From the NCBI RefSeq assembly GCF_023544865.1, contig NZ_JAMJFX010000028.1:1-32829 (forward strand): 32,829 bases of DNA. The letters run 5' to 3'. Position numbers and translations under genes: made by a program. Every line of letters begins with the position of its first letter. Within the stretch, counting starts at the first letter, position 1. The stretch comes from Phaeovulum molybdatiresistens (lineage in GTDB: Bacteria; Pseudomonadota; Alphaproteobacteria; Rhodobacterales; Rhodobacteraceae). Shown in pieces: positions 7,788 to 16,553 of this stretch. The notes beneath the pieces are model-generated. The model was not told where the DNA came from and made no database searches. It was given only the letters and a program-made list of their open reading frames with translations.

Positions 7788-8525
7788 ATGTCGAGCCTCG
7801 AGGCTGAAACCGCCATCGTTACCGGCGCAGGATCCGGAATTGGCCGCGCCATCGCCCATCGCCTTGCCGCAGAGGGGTTTGCGATCATCGTCGCCGATCG
7901 CGCGGCCGAAGGCGCCGCAGAGACGGTTCGCCAGCTTGAGGCAGCAGGCCACAAGACCCGCGCCGTCGTGCTCGACATCACCGACGCCGCCGCAACGCAG
8001 GCGCTGATCAACGGGGCGGAAAACCTGCGCGTGCTGGTCAACAACGCCGGCATCTTCAACACCCGCGCCTTCGACGAACTGACCGCCGACGATTTCCGCA
8101 AGATGTACGAAATCAACCTGGTCGCCATGTTCACCATGTGCCAGCAGGCCGCCCGCGTCCTGCCCGAGGGCGGGCGGATCATCAACCTCGCCTCGCGCGC
8201 GGCCTTTGGGGCGCGCAACTATGCCCATTACGTCGCCTCGAAGGCGGGCGTCGCCGGCTTTACCAAGGCGCTCGCGCTGGAACTGGCGGAAAAGCAGATC
8301 ACCGTGAACGCGATCGCGCCCGGTGTGATCGTGACCGACATGCTGCTGGAACGCGCCGAAGGGCTCGAGGGACTTCGCGTGCAGCAACCCAGCGGCAAGC
8401 TGGGCAAGCCCGAACATATCGCCCATGCCGCAGCCTTCTTCGCCAGCCCGCTGGCCGAATACGTCACCGGGCAGATCCTGATCGTCGACGGCGGCCGCTC
8501 TGTCGGCGGCACCGCTGCATTCTGA
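7788..8525 (+). CDS. short-chain dehydrogenase/reductase (FabG-like)
   Basis: This 245-residue classical SDR has TGAGSGIG near residues 13-20, NNAG at about 86-89, S136, Y148 and K152 (YVASK), then VNAIAPGVI and a C-terminal VDGG. An Asp at the end of beta-2 (VADR) points to NAD(H). The ATG at 7788 is chosen because AAGGAA lies upstream and the protein then begins with the usual short SDR leader; ATGs at 7737 and 7758 would add an unsupported tail. It is 10 bases before the next SDR and forms a tight unit with it and the flavoprotein. It probably acts on an alcohol or ketone of the pathway. Confidence 0.88.
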   Translation: MSSLEAETAIVTGAGSGIGRAIAHRLAAEGFAIIVADRAAEGAAETVRQLEAAGHKTRAVVLDITDAAATQALINGAENLRVLVNNAGIFNTRAFDELTADDFRKMYEINLVAMFTMCQQAARVLPEGGRIINLASRAAFGARNYAHYVASKAGVAGFTKALALELAEKQITVNAIAPGVIVTDMLLERAEGLEGLRVQQPSGKLGKPEHIAHAAAFFASPLAEYVTGQILIVDGGRSVGGTAAF

Positions 8526-8535
8526 GGAGATATCC

Positions 8536-9318
8536 ATGTCACTTGAACTTTCCACTTTGGCGGGCCGCACCGCGATCGTCACCGGCGCTGGTCAGGGCAT
8601 CGGCTATGCCATCACCGAGGCATTGCTGGCCGCCGGCGCCCATGTCATCGCGGTCGACCGCGAGCCCGCCGGCATTGAGGCCCTGGCCGCGCGTTCTGCC
8701 GTAACCGCAGTCCTGGGTGACGTCACCGACACCGCTCTGACCGACCGTCTCTCGGCTGCGCTGGACGAAGCCGGGCTGCGACTGGACATCCTGTGCAACA
8801 ATGCGGGCATCGCGCGCGGCGCCCATGCGCTGGACACCACTGACGAGGATTTCATTCGCTATTTCGACGTGAACGTGCTGGGCCTGTTCCGCCTGTCGCG
8901 TTGGGCGGTGGGCCGGATGATGAAGACCGGCGGTGGTGCGATCGTCAATACCGCCTCGATCTTCGGCGAGATCGGCGCGTTGAATTCCTGTGGCTATTCG
9001 ACCTCGAAGGCGGCGGTGATCGGGCTGACGCGGCAGATGGCCACCGATTTCGGCCCGAACGGCATCCGCGTGAACGCCGTCGCCCCTGGCCTGATCGAAA
9101 CACCCCTGACCGCCGAACGTATCCGCACCGAGGCCTGGCGCCGCCACCAGATGATCGACGGCGCCCCCCTGCGCCGCGCGGGTCAGCCCGAGGATGTCGC
9201 GCGCGCCGTGCGGTTCCTTGCCTCGGACGAGGCCTCGTTCATCACCGGCCAGATCCTTGCCGTCGACGGCGGTTGGGCGATGGGCCGCTATCCGCGCGAA
9301 GAGCCGATCCATGCGTGA
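8536..9318 (+). CDS. short-chain dehydrogenase/reductase
   Basis: This 260-residue classical SDR has TGAGQGIG at residues 16-23, NNAG at about 91-94, S141, Y154 and K158 (YSTSK), and VNAVAPGLIETPL, ending in VDGGWAMGRYP. The acidic residue in VDRE after beta-2 suggests NAD(H). GAGGAG precedes the ATG. Its last 8 bases (ATGCGTGA) contain the start codon of the flavoprotein gene, so the two are translationally coupled. It is about as divergent from the neighbouring SDR as unrelated family members are, so two distinct oxidation steps or stereo-isomers are likely. Confidence 0.88.
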   Translation: MSLELSTLAGRTAIVTGAGQGIGYAITEALLAAGAHVIAVDREPAGIEALAARSAVTAVLGDVTDTALTDRLSAALDEAGLRLDILCNNAGIARGAHALDTTDEDFIRYFDVNVLGLFRLSRWAVGRMMKTGGGAIVNTASIFGEIGALNSCGYSTSKAAVIGLTRQMATDFGPNGIRVNAVAPGLIETPLTAERIRTEAWRRHQMIDGAPLRRAGQPEDVARAVRFLASDEASFITGQILAVDGGWAMGRYPREEPIHA

Positions 9319-11023
9319 TCCCGTCGTTCCTGATCTGCCAGCAACCTGCGATCTGCTGGTGGTGGGGTCCGGCGCGGCCGGCATGGCGGCCGCCATCGCG
9401 GCGAAACACAACGGCCTGAACCCGGTCATCATCGAGAAATCCGACTTCTTCGGCGGCTCGACCGCCGTGTCGGGGGGCGCGATCTGGGTGCCGGGCAATC
9501 CGATCGCCGCTGCCGCCGGCATGGCCGACAGCCGCGATGCCGCCCACCGCTATCTGCAATCCGAAGCGGGCAACCTGTTCAACGCCGAACTGGTCGATGC
9601 CTTCCTCGACAAGGGACCCGAGGCGATCGGCTTCTTCCACGAAAAGACCGCGCTGAAGATGTCGCATCGGGCCGTGTCGCCCGACTACCACTCGGACGCC
9701 GAAGGCGCGACCGAGGGGGGCCGGGCGCTCGACGCCCATGACTTCGACGGCCGCGAGCTGGGGGCGGACCTTTACCGGATGCGCCCGCCGATTCAGGATT
9801 TCACCATCCTTGGCGGCATGCCGCTGGGCCGGCCGGACATCTACCACTTCCTGCGGATGACCCGTTCGGCCAAGTCCTTCACCTATGCCACCGGCGTGGT
9901 GATGCGCTATCTGCGCGACCGGCTGACCTGGGGGCGCAACACCCGTCTGGTGATGGGCGCCGCCGTGTCGGGGCGTTTAGCCAAGACGGCGCTGTCGCTG
10001 AACATCCCGCTATGTACGGGGCACGAACTGATCCGCCTGCTGCAGGATGACACCGGCCGCGTCATCGGGGCAGAGGTCAAGGGGCCGAAGGGCCTGCGCC
10101 AGATCACCGCCACGCGCGGCGTCGTTCTGGCCGCGGGCGGCTATCCGCAAGATGCCGCCCGGCGCGCGCAGACCTTTGATCATGTCAAACGCGGCCTGTC
10201 GCACTATTCGATGTCGCCCGCCACCGGCACCGGCGGCGCAATCTCGGCGGCCGAGGCAATCGGCGCGGCCTTTGTCGACAGCAACTCCAACGGTGGCTTC
10301 TGGACGCCGGTGTCGCTTTTGCGTAATGCCGATGGCTCGATGCGGCCCTTCCCGCACCTGTTCCTCGACCGCGCCAAACCCGGCGTGATCGCAGTCGGCC
10401 ATGACGGGGCACGCTTCGTGAACGAGGCCTCCAGCTACCACGACTTCGTGCAGGGGCTGATCGGCAAGCTGCTGGACGAGGGCCAGCGATCGGCCTGGCT
10501 GATCGCCGACCATACCGCGATCCGCCGCTATGGCCTGGGCGCGGCCCACGCCTTCCCCGCGCGGATCGACCGGCACATCGCCAGCGGCTACCTCAAGCGC
10601 GACGCGACGGTCGAGGGGCTGGCCCGGCAATGCGGCATCACGCCCGATGCCCTGCGCCAGACGATCCAGACCTTCAACGAAGGCGCCGCGCGTGGCCAGG
10701 ATGCAGCCTTCGCCAAGGGCTCGACCAGCTATCAGCGCTATCTGGGCGATGGCGAGCACAAGCCGAACCCCTGCCTGCGCCCGCTACAGGGCCCGTTCTA
10801 CGCGATCGAGATCTTCCCCGGCGATATCGGCACCTCGATGGGGCTCGACATCACCGCCAAGGGTCGGGTCAAGAACCGCGACGGTGCGGTGATCGACGGG
10901 CTCTTCGCTTGCGGCAACGACATCAACTCGATCATGTCGGGGGCCTATCCGGGACCGGGCATCACGCTTGGGCCGGCGCTGACCTTCGGCTACATCATCG
11001 GCCAGACCGCCGCGGCCGCCTGA
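9311..11023 (+). CDS. FAD-dependent oxidoreductase, 3-ketosteroid dehydrogenase/fumarate reductase flavoprotein family
   Basis: This 570-residue flavoprotein of the FAD_binding_2 type has the dinucleotide motif GSGAAG at residues 19-24, then EKSDFFGGSTAVSGGAIWVPGN, typical of 3-ketosteroid 1-dehydrogenase-like enzymes. The second FAD stretch GVVLAAGGYPQD lies near residue 272. The C-terminal YPGPGITLGPALTFGY places Y546 and G550 where the KstD family has its catalytic Tyr and main-chain Gly. These enzymes desaturate the carbon pair next to a ring ketone. No steroid genes are nearby, so another cyclic ketone, possibly a cyclohexanone carboxylic acid, is the likely substrate. The ATG inside the SDR stop region is chosen; the longer upstream frame overlaps the SDR. 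It is 105 bases before hppD with a hairpin between. Confidence 0.87.
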   Translation: MRDPVVPDLPATCDLLVVGSGAAGMAAAIAAKHNGLNPVIIEKSDFFGGSTAVSGGAIWVPGNPIAAAAGMADSRDAAHRYLQSEAGNLFNAELVDAFLDKGPEAIGFFHEKTALKMSHRAVSPDYHSDAEGATEGGRALDAHDFDGRELGADLYRMRPPIQDFTILGGMPLGRPDIYHFLRMTRSAKSFTYATGVVMRYLRDRLTWGRNTRLVMGAAVSGRLAKTALSLNIPLCTGHELIRLLQDDTGRVIGAEVKGPKGLRQITATRGVVLAAGGYPQDAARRAQTFDHVKRGLSHYSMSPATGTGGAISAAEAIGAAFVDSNSNGGFWTPVSLLRNADGSMRPFPHLFLDRAKPGVIAVGHDGARFVNEASSYHDFVQGLIGKLLDEGQRSAWLIADHTAIRRYGLGAAHAFPARIDRHIASGYLKRDATVEGLARQCGITPDALRQTIQTFNEGAARGQDAAFAKGSTSYQRYLGDGEHKPNPCLRPLQGPFYAIEIFPGDIGTSMGLDITAKGRVKNRDGAVIDGLFACGNDINSIMSGAYPGPGITLGPALTFGYIIGQTAAAA

Positions 11024-11029
11024 AATCCC

Positions 11030-11053
11030 GTCCCGGGCAGCCCTGCCCGGGAC
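11030..11053 (+). terminator. GC-rich hairpin after the flavoprotein gene
   Basis: GTCCCGGGCAG (11030-11040) and CTGCCCGGGAC (11043-11053) are perfect 11-bp arms with a 2-base gap, so in practice a stem of 10 or fewer pairs. It starts 7 bases after the stop. No T tract follows, so it may be a stabiliser or a weak terminator before hppD. Confidence 0.5.
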
Positions 11054-11128
11054 CCGTCACGCAGATGTGCGGCCCCTCCCCGGCCCATTCCATGAGATAC
11101 TTCCGTCGCGCACTGACAGGAGGAGACC

Positions 11129-12235
11129 ATGGGCCCCTTTCCACATGACGCACCCCGCGCCACGATTTCCGACGCCAATCCGACCGGCACCGATGGGTTC
11201 GAGTTCGTCGAATTCGCCCATCCCGAGCCGTACAAGCTGCGCCAGCTGTTCACCCGCATGGGCTATGCGCTGACCGCTCGCCACCGGACCCGGGCGATCG
11301 AGCTTTGGCAGCAGGGCGACATCACCTATGTGCTGAACGACGATCCGGGCAGCCTAGCCCATGCCTTTGCCGCCGAACACGGCCCCTGCGCCCCCGCGAT
11401 GGGCTGGCGCATGGTCGATGCCCGCCACGCGCTGGACCATGCCGTGCTGAACGGCGCGGAACCCGTCGAGGACCCCGGCAAGACCTTCGACTGGCCCGCG
11501 ATCCGCGGCATCGGCGGGTCGCTGGTCTATTTCACCGACCGCTACGGCCAAGACGCCAACCCCTATGACAACTTCGACCTTGTCGCCCCGCCCAAGCCCA
11601 GGGGCGTGGGGTTCCACTACCTCGACCACCTGACCCACAACGTCCACAAGGGAAACATGGACAAGTGGTTCGGCTTCTACCAGCGCCTCTTCAATTTTCG
11701 CCAGATCCGCTTCTTCGATATCGAGGGCAAGTATACCGGGCTTTACAGCCGCGCCCTGACCTCTCCCTGCGGCCGCATCCGCATCCCGATCAACGAGGAT
11801 CGCGGCGAGACCGGCCAGATCGTCGAATACCTGCGCCGCTACAAGGGCGAGGGGATCCAGCACATCGCGGTCGGCGCCGACGACATCTATGCCGCCACTG
11901 ATGCGATCGCCGCCGCGGGCCTCGAGTTCATGCCGAAACCCCCGATGTCCTATTACGAGATGTCTTTTGACCGCGTGAAAGCCCATACCGAGCCCGTCGA
12001 CCGCATGGCCCGGCACGGCATCCTGATCGACGGCGAAGGCGTCGTCGATGGCGGCGAGACGCGGATATTGCTGCAGATCTTCTCGAAAACCGTGATCGGC
12101 CCGATCTTCTTCGAGTTCATCCAGCGCAAGGGCGATGATGGCTTCGGAGAGGGCAACTTCCGTGTCCTCTTCGAAAGTATCGAGCGCGACCAGATCGCGC
12201 GCGGCGTTCTAAAGACGCCCGATCAGCCGGCGTAG
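11129..12235 (+). CDS. hppD: 4-hydroxyphenylpyruvate dioxygenase
   Basis: This 368-residue non-haem iron enzyme of the VOC fold converts 4-hydroxyphenylpyruvate and O2 to homogentisate and CO2. The iron ligands are visible: H167 in DHLTHNV, H245 in IQHIAV and E329 in FFEFIQRKG. GDDGFGEGNFRVLFESIE is the conserved C-terminal gating segment. Length is normal for the bacterial enzyme. GGAGGAG lies shortly before the ATG. Its 3' end overlaps by 13 bases the stop end of the convergent fumarylacetoacetase gene. It supplies the substrate for the homogentisate dioxygenase encoded 1.3 kb away. A clear assignment; a 4-hydroxymandelate synthase is less likely given these neighbours. Confidence 0.96.
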   Translation: MGPFPHDAPRATISDANPTGTDGFEFVEFAHPEPYKLRQLFTRMGYALTARHRTRAIELWQQGDITYVLNDDPGSLAHAFAAEHGPCAPAMGWRMVDARHALDHAVLNGAEPVEDPGKTFDWPAIRGIGGSLVYFTDRYGQDANPYDNFDLVAPPKPRGVGFHYLDHLTHNVHKGNMDKWFGFYQRLFNFRQIRFFDIEGKYTGLYSRALTSPCGRIRIPINEDRGETGQIVEYLRRYKGEGIQHIAVGADDIYAATDAIAAAGLEFMPKPPMSYYEMSFDRVKAHTEPVDRMARHGILIDGEGVVDGGETRILLQIFSKTVIGPIFFEFIQRKGDDGFGEGNFRVLFESIERDQIARGVLKTPDQPA

Positions 12236-13482
12236 GGATCTTCCAGCGCCGGGATCACCTTGCCCACGCAGTCGCCAAAGCCGATGGTGTAGCCATCGCC
12301 CTTCGCCGCCCCGCGAAGCACCAGCGTGTCATTGTCGGCGATGAAGCTGCGCGTGCCGCCGTCCACCTCGAAGGGTTCCTTGCCGCCCCAACTGATCTCC
12401 AGCAGGCTGCCCCGGCTGTCCTTCGTCGGCCCCGAGATCGTGCCCGACCCCAGCAGATCGCCCGCAGTCATCGCACAGCCCGAGGTCGTGTGATGCGCCA
12501 GCTGCTGGGCTGCCGAATAATACATCTCGGCATAGTTGGTGCGGCTGATGACCGTCTCGCGCCCACCCTCGGGCGTCAGGCCTACCTCCAGCGCGATGTC
12601 ATACAGCATCGGGCGCGGCTCGTGCAGATAGGGCAGCAGCGGACGTTCGCGCTCGGGCGTTGAAACGCGGAACGGCTCCAGCGCGGCCTTCATCACGATC
12701 CAGGGCGAGATCGTCGTGGCCGTGGCCTTGGCCTGGAACGGACCCAGCGGCTGGTATTCCCAGGCCTGGATGTCGCGCGCCGACCAGTCGTTGAGCAGCA
12801 CATAGCCAAAGATCATCTCGTCAGCAGTTTCCACCGTCACCGGCCGTCCGTGTTCCGACGGCAGGCCGACCACGGCCCCCATCTCCAGCTCGATGTCGAA
12901 CCGGGCCGAGGGTGCGAAGCGCGGCGCCGCATCATCTGGCCCCTTCAGCTGACCCCAGGGCCGCCGCACCTCGGTACCCGAGACCACGACGGAGGAAGCC
13001 CGCCCGTTATACCCGATCGGAATGTGCAGCCAGTTCGGCGGCAGCGCATTCTCGGCGCCGCGGAACATGGTGCCCACGTTCATGGCATGGTGCTTGCCGG
13101 CATAGAAATCGGTGTATTCCGAAACCAGGAACGGAAGATGTAGCCGCGCCCCGGCCATCGGCACCAGATGCGGCTCGACCTCGGCCCGCGCGGCCGAGCC
13201 TTCGGTCAGCAGCTCCTGCAGGCGCGCCCGCAGCGCCGCCCAGACGGCGGGACCGGCGGCCATTACCTCGTTCCAGAACGGAACGTCCAGATAGGGCCCG
13301 CCGTCCAGCGCCAGAAGCCCCTCGGCCTCCAGCCCCGACACGTCCAAGATCGTCTCGCCGATGGCGACACCGCAGCGCGGCTCCTCATCAGCAAGGCTGA
13401 ACACCCCGCAGGGCAGGTTGTTAAGCGGAAACGGGCCGTCGGGCGCATTCGCGCTTTCCACCCAGGAACGGATCAGGGCCAT
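12223..13482 (-). CDS. fahA: fumarylacetoacetase
   Basis: This 419-residue enzyme hydrolyses 4-fumarylacetoacetate to fumarate and acetoacetate, the last step of homogentisate breakdown. The N-terminal SH3-like domain (SLADEEPRCGVAIGE) is followed by the catalytic domain with the metal and catalytic residues in YTDFYAGKHHA (Asp and His), FDIELEMG (Glu-x-Glu) and NDWSARDIQAWEYQPLGPF (Asp). TTSGCAMTAGDLLGSGTISGP is typical of this family. AGGAGG lies 4 bases before the ATG. It is the second gene of the leftward hmgA-fahA pair, 65 bases behind hmgA, and overlaps the end of hppD tail to tail. Confidence 0.96.
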   Translation of the reverse strand: MALIRSWVESANAPDGPFPLNNLPCGVFSLADEEPRCGVAIGETILDVSGLEAEGLLALDGGPYLDVPFWNEVMAAGPAVWAALRARLQELLTEGSAARAEVEPHLVPMAGARLHLPFLVSEYTDFYAGKHHAMNVGTMFRGAENALPPNWLHIPIGYNGRASSVVVSGTEVRRPWGQLKGPDDAAPRFAPSARFDIELEMGAVVGLPSEHGRPVTVETADEMIFGYVLLNDWSARDIQAWEYQPLGPFQAKATATTISPWIVMKAALEPFRVSTPERERPLLPYLHEPRPMLYDIALEVGLTPEGGRETVISRTNYAEMYYSAAQQLAHHTTSGCAMTAGDLLGSGTISGPTKDSRGSLLEISWGGKEPFEVDGGTRSFIADNDTLVLRGAAKGDGYTIGFGDCVGKVIPALEDPYAG

Positions 13483-13526
13483 GCGGCCTCCTCTTCATCT
13501 TTTCTTGGCCGAAACACTCGGGGGAG

Positions 13527-13543
13527 TGGGGGCAAAGCCCCCA
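13527..13543 (-). repeat. short hairpin between hmgA and fahA
   Basis: TGGGGGC and GCCCCCA (13527-13533 and 13537-13543) pair around a 3-base loop in the 65-base gap between the two genes. Without a T tract it probably does not end transcription; it could tune relative mRNA levels. Confidence 0.35.
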
Positions 13544-13547
13544 AGCG

Positions 13548-14909
13548 TCACTTCACCCCGGGCGTGCCGTCGAACTTCTTCTCCAGGCTGCCCCAGCAGT
13601 CAATGTAATCTTCCTGCAGGTGGCCCGCCTGCGCCGCGAAGGGCGTCAGATGCTGCGGGAAGCGGGTCTCGAACATGAAGCTCATGGTCTCGTCCAGCTT
13701 TTCGGGCTTCAGATCGGCGTTCGAGGCGCCTTCGAAGGCGTTCTTGTCCGGCCCGTGCGGCAGCATGCAGTTGTGAAGGCTCATCCCGCCCGGAACAAAG
13801 CCCTGCGGCTTGGCGTCATACTGGCCGTAGATGTTGCCCATCAGTTCCGACATGACGTTCTTGTGGTACCATGGCGGGCGGAAGGTGTTCTCGGCCACCA
13901 TCCAGCGTTCGCGGAACAGCACGAAGTCGATGTTGGCCGTCCCTTCCACACCCGAGGGCGCGGTCAGCACGGTGAAGATCGACGGGTCGGGATGGTCGAA
14001 CAGGATCGAGCCGACCGGGCAATAGGTCCGCATGTCGTATTTGCAGGGCGCATAGTTGCCGTGCCAGGCCACCACGTCCAGCGGCGAATGGCCGATCTCG
14101 GTCACGTGGAACTGGCCGCACCACTTCACCGTGACGGTCGAGGGCACTTCACGATCCTCGAAGGCCGCCACAGGCGTCTTGAAGTCGCGCCGGTTCGCCA
14201 TGCAGTTGGCGCCGATCGGGCCGCGGCCCGGCAGGTCGAACTTCTGGCCGTAGTTTTCACAAACAAAGCCGCGGCAGGGGCCTTCCAGAACCTCGACTCG
14301 GTACACCAGCCCGCGCGGCAGGATCGCGATCTCTTTCGGCTCAAGGTCGATGACGCCCAGCTCGGTGCAGAAGCGCAGGCGGCCTTCTTGCGGGACCACC
14401 AGCAATTCGCTGTCGGCCGAGAAGAAATACTCGTCCTTCATCGACTCGGTCACCAGATAGATATGGCTCGCCATGCCGGTCTGGGTGTTAACGTCACCCG
14501 CGGTGGTCATTGTGCGCATGCCGGTGATCCAGGTCAGCGGCTCGGCCGGAACGGCCAGCGGATCCCAGCGATACTGGCCCAGGCTGATGATCTCCGGATC
14601 GATGCAGGGCGCCGATTTCCAGTGCGGCACGTCGATCTTGCGGAAGCGATGGGTGTGCTTCACGCTCGGGCGGATGCGGTAGCACCAGGTCCGCTCGTTC
14701 TGGTGGCTCGGCGCGGTGAAGGCCGTGCCCGAAAGCTGTTCGCCATAAAGCCCGTAGTTGCATTTCTGCGGCGAGTTCATGCCCTGCGGCAGCGCGCCGG
14801 CCAGAGCCTCGGTTTCAAAATCATTGCCGAACCCGGGCATGTAGCCTTCGTGCGGGCCAGCAACAGAGGCGGCGCGGATCATGCCGCGCGGCAGATCGGA
14901 AATGCTCAT
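13548..14909 (-). CDS. hmgA: homogentisate 1,2-dioxygenase
   Basis: This 453-residue enzyme opens the ring of homogentisate to 4-maleylacetoacetate. The N-terminal [20 protein letters not shown] and [20 protein letters not shown] are family hallmarks. Iron ligands H349 and E355 lie in YHKNVMSE, and H385 in LPHGPD; the 36-residue spacing between the two His equals that of the human enzyme. The ATG at 14909 is chosen because GGGAGGGAGA precedes it and the protein then has the usual short leader; an ATG at 14951 in frame would lie inside the promoter proposed here. It is divergent from marR-maiA and followed by fahA. Confidence 0.97.
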   Translation of the reverse strand: MSISDLPRGMIRAASVAGPHEGYMPGFGNDFETEALAGALPQGMNSPQKCNYGLYGEQLSGTAFTAPSHQNERTWCYRIRPSVKHTHRFRKIDVPHWKSAPCIDPEIISLGQYRWDPLAVPAEPLTWITGMRTMTTAGDVNTQTGMASHIYLVTESMKDEYFFSADSELLVVPQEGRLRFCTELGVIDLEPKEIAILPRGLVYRVEVLEGPCRGFVCENYGQKFDLPGRGPIGANCMANRRDFKTPVAAFEDREVPSTVTVKWCGQFHVTEIGHSPLDVVAWHGNYAPCKYDMRTYCPVGSILFDHPDPSIFTVLTAPSGVEGTANIDFVLFRERWMVAENTFRPPWYHKNVMSELMGNIYGQYDAKPQGFVPGGMSLHNCMLPHGPDKNAFEGASNADLKPEKLDETMSFMFETRFPQHLTPFAAQAGHLQEDYIDCWGSLEKKFDGTPGVK

Positions 14910-14942
14910 CAGGGTCTCCCTCCCCTTGACTGCGATGGTGCG

Positions 14943-14971
14943 GTTATTCATTGCACTTGCAACAAAGTCAA
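14943..14971 (-). promoter_or_regulatory. hmgA promoter with palindrome in the spacer (candidate MarR operator)
   Basis: On the minus strand TTGACT (14966-14971) and AATAAC (14943-14948) are 17 bases apart and could be the -35 and -10 boxes. The near-perfect palindrome TTGCA-CT-TGCAA (14951-14962) lies fully in the spacer. TTGCA half-sites are common in MarR operators. Binding there would block RNA polymerase on hmgA-fahA and lies 70 bases before the divergent marR, so repression of both directions by the MarR protein is likely. Confidence 0.55.
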
Positions 14972-15031
14972 GGTTGATTGGCCGCCCAAGCTGTGAAGAA
15001 CTGGCACGCGAACAAAACCGGATGAGTATAC

Positions 15032-15460
15032 ATGCCCCCTTTTGCCCTGAACGATTTCCTGCCCTATCGCCTTGCCGTCGCCGCCGCGCGGGTCAGCCGC
15101 GCTTTTGAACGGCGCTACATGGCCGAAACCGGGCTAAGCGTGTCGGAATGGCGGGTGATGGCCCATCTGCTGCATGAGGGCGAGGTCTCGGTCCGGGAAA
15201 TCGAGGCGCGGGTCGACATGGAAAAATCCAAGGTCAGCCGCGCCGCCTCGCGCCTTGAGGCGGACGGCATGATCACCAAGGTCGTGAACCCGGATGACCG
15301 GCGCCTTGTGTCGCTGTCGCTGACCGACAAGGGCCGCGCGCTAATGGACAAGCTGATCCCGATGGCCAACACCTTTCAGGCAGAGCTGAAGGCGCTGCTT
15401 GGCCCCGACGTCGACCAGTTTGACACGGCGCTGAGCACTATCATGAAAGACAAGCTATGA
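15032..15460 (+). CDS. MarR-family regulator of the homogentisate genes
   Basis: This 142-residue winged-helix protein has the MarR core: [26 protein letters not shown], the recognition helix [17 protein letters not shown], and the wing [18 protein letters not shown]. It overlaps the start of maiA by ATGA and diverges from hmgA-fahA. A palindrome in the hmgA promoter is a candidate binding site. In related bacteria regulators in this position repress homogentisate genes until a pathway intermediate binds; the effector here is not known. The ATG at 15032 has GGATGA upstream at about 10 bases. Confidence 0.9.
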   Translation: MPPFALNDFLPYRLAVAAARVSRAFERRYMAETGLSVSEWRVMAHLLHEGEVSVREIEARVDMEKSKVSRAASRLEADGMITKVVNPDDRRLVSLSLTDKGRALMDKLIPMANTFQAELKALLGPDVDQFDTALSTIMKDKL

Positions 15461-16083
15461 CGGTTCTTTACGACTACTGGCGCTCTTCCGCGGCCTATCG
15501 GCTGCGGATCGCCCTGGCGCATCTGGGCGAATCCTATGACAGCGTCGCGGTCGATCTTCTGGCGGGCGAGCAGCGCGGCGCCGACAATCTCGCGCGCAAC
15601 CCGCAGGGCCTTGTCCCGACGCTCGACATCGACGGGCAACTGCTGACGCAATCGCTTGCGATCCTCGAATACCTGGATGAGACCCGCGCGGCGGGCTTCC
15701 TGCCCAAGGACCCCGTGGGCCGCGCCCGCGTGCGCGCCCTGGCCTATGCCATCGCGATGGAAATCCATGCGGTCTGCAACCTGCGCGTCGCGCGCTTCGC
15801 GGGTGAGGCGTCGGGCGCCGCGATAAGCACCGAGGCCTGGATGCAGCATTTCATCGCCCAAGGGTTGGCTGCGGTCGACCAGATGCTGGACCACCCTGCC
15901 ACCGGCCCATTGTGCCACGGCGACCGCATCAGCCTTGCCGATATCTGCCTTGTGCCCCAGATCTACAACGCGCGGCGCTGGGGCGTGGACCTTGGCCCTT
16001 ACCCCCGCATCCGCGCGGTGCTTGAGGTTCTGGAGGGCATGCCCGCTGTGCAGGCTGCCCATCCAGATCGCTGGAAGCCCTGA
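15457..16083 (+). CDS. maiA: maleylacetoacetate isomerase (zeta-class GST)
   Basis: This 208-residue zeta-class glutathione transferase isomerises 4-maleylacetoacetate to 4-fumarylacetoacetate using glutathione. The signature SSAAYRLRIAL (residues 10-20, with the catalytic Ser), NPQGLVPTL, QSLAILEYLDE and the C-terminal CHGDRISLADICLVPQIYNARR are all present. It is coupled to the marR gene by an ATGA overlap. With hmgA and fahA it completes the route from homogentisate to fumarate and acetoacetate. Confidence 0.95.
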   Translation: MTVLYDYWRSSAAYRLRIALAHLGESYDSVAVDLLAGEQRGADNLARNPQGLVPTLDIDGQLLTQSLAILEYLDETRAAGFLPKDPVGRARVRALAYAIAMEIHAVCNLRVARFAGEASGAAISTEAWMQHFIAQGLAAVDQMLDHPATGPLCHGDRISLADICLVPQIYNARRWGVDLGPYPRIRAVLEVLEGMPAVQAAHPDRWKP

Positions 16084-16132
16084 TCAGCCGCGGTCGGCCG
16101 CGACCATCGGCCCTACACAAAAGCACTGCCAA

Positions 16133-16161
16133 GGCTGACCCGAGGGATACGCGGGTCAGCC
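16133..16161 (+). terminator. hairpin after maiA
   Basis: GGCTGACCCG (16133-16142) and CGGGTCAGCC (16152-16161) form perfect 10-bp arms with a 9-base loop, about 50 bases after the maiA stop. No T tract follows. It probably ends or protects the marR-maiA transcript. Confidence 0.5.
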
Positions 16162-16553
16162 CGCACAAGCCGCAAATCGGTGCCACCATGGTCTTGCACA
16201 ATGCACTGGCCGTCGGCTTGCTCGCCTCACGCCCCACGAATACATTTGAAAGGTCCGTACTTCGGGACCAGACCAGTCCACTGGATGTCGGGACTGAACA
16301 ATCTAGAAAGCAGTAAGACCCTGATTATTCGGTTGTTGTGCTCCGCGATTCGTAATGAATGAGTAGGCCGGGCCCTTGCCCAACTTGGTTTCGTTGCCTT
16401 CAGCAGAACCTCAGCAAAAAGGTATGAAAAGTGTTGATCGGGCCTCTTCGCCTTCGCTCGCGCGCGCCGGATGACGCGCGACCGAAGGCGAAGACCCCGA
16501 CACTTGGGGAATTCGGGGTTGCGGGTCGTTTCCTCTCAGCCCTGGAGTTTTCC
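16162..16553. other. intergenic stretch at the start of the accessory region
   Basis: No supported gene. The part 16240-16360 is visibly less GC-rich than the surroundings and has a small imperfect inverted repeat (CAGTCC/GGACTG, about 16276-16298). No tRNA or integrase was seen that would mark an integration site. The frame open from 16431 is not used before the ATG at 16554. Confidence 0.5.

Noticed and set aside
13620..14996. 458-residue plus-strand open frame
   Set aside because: It lies opposite hmgA, whose metal ligands and family motifs are beyond doubt. The plus frame has a shadow-like composition rich in His, Arg and Ala.
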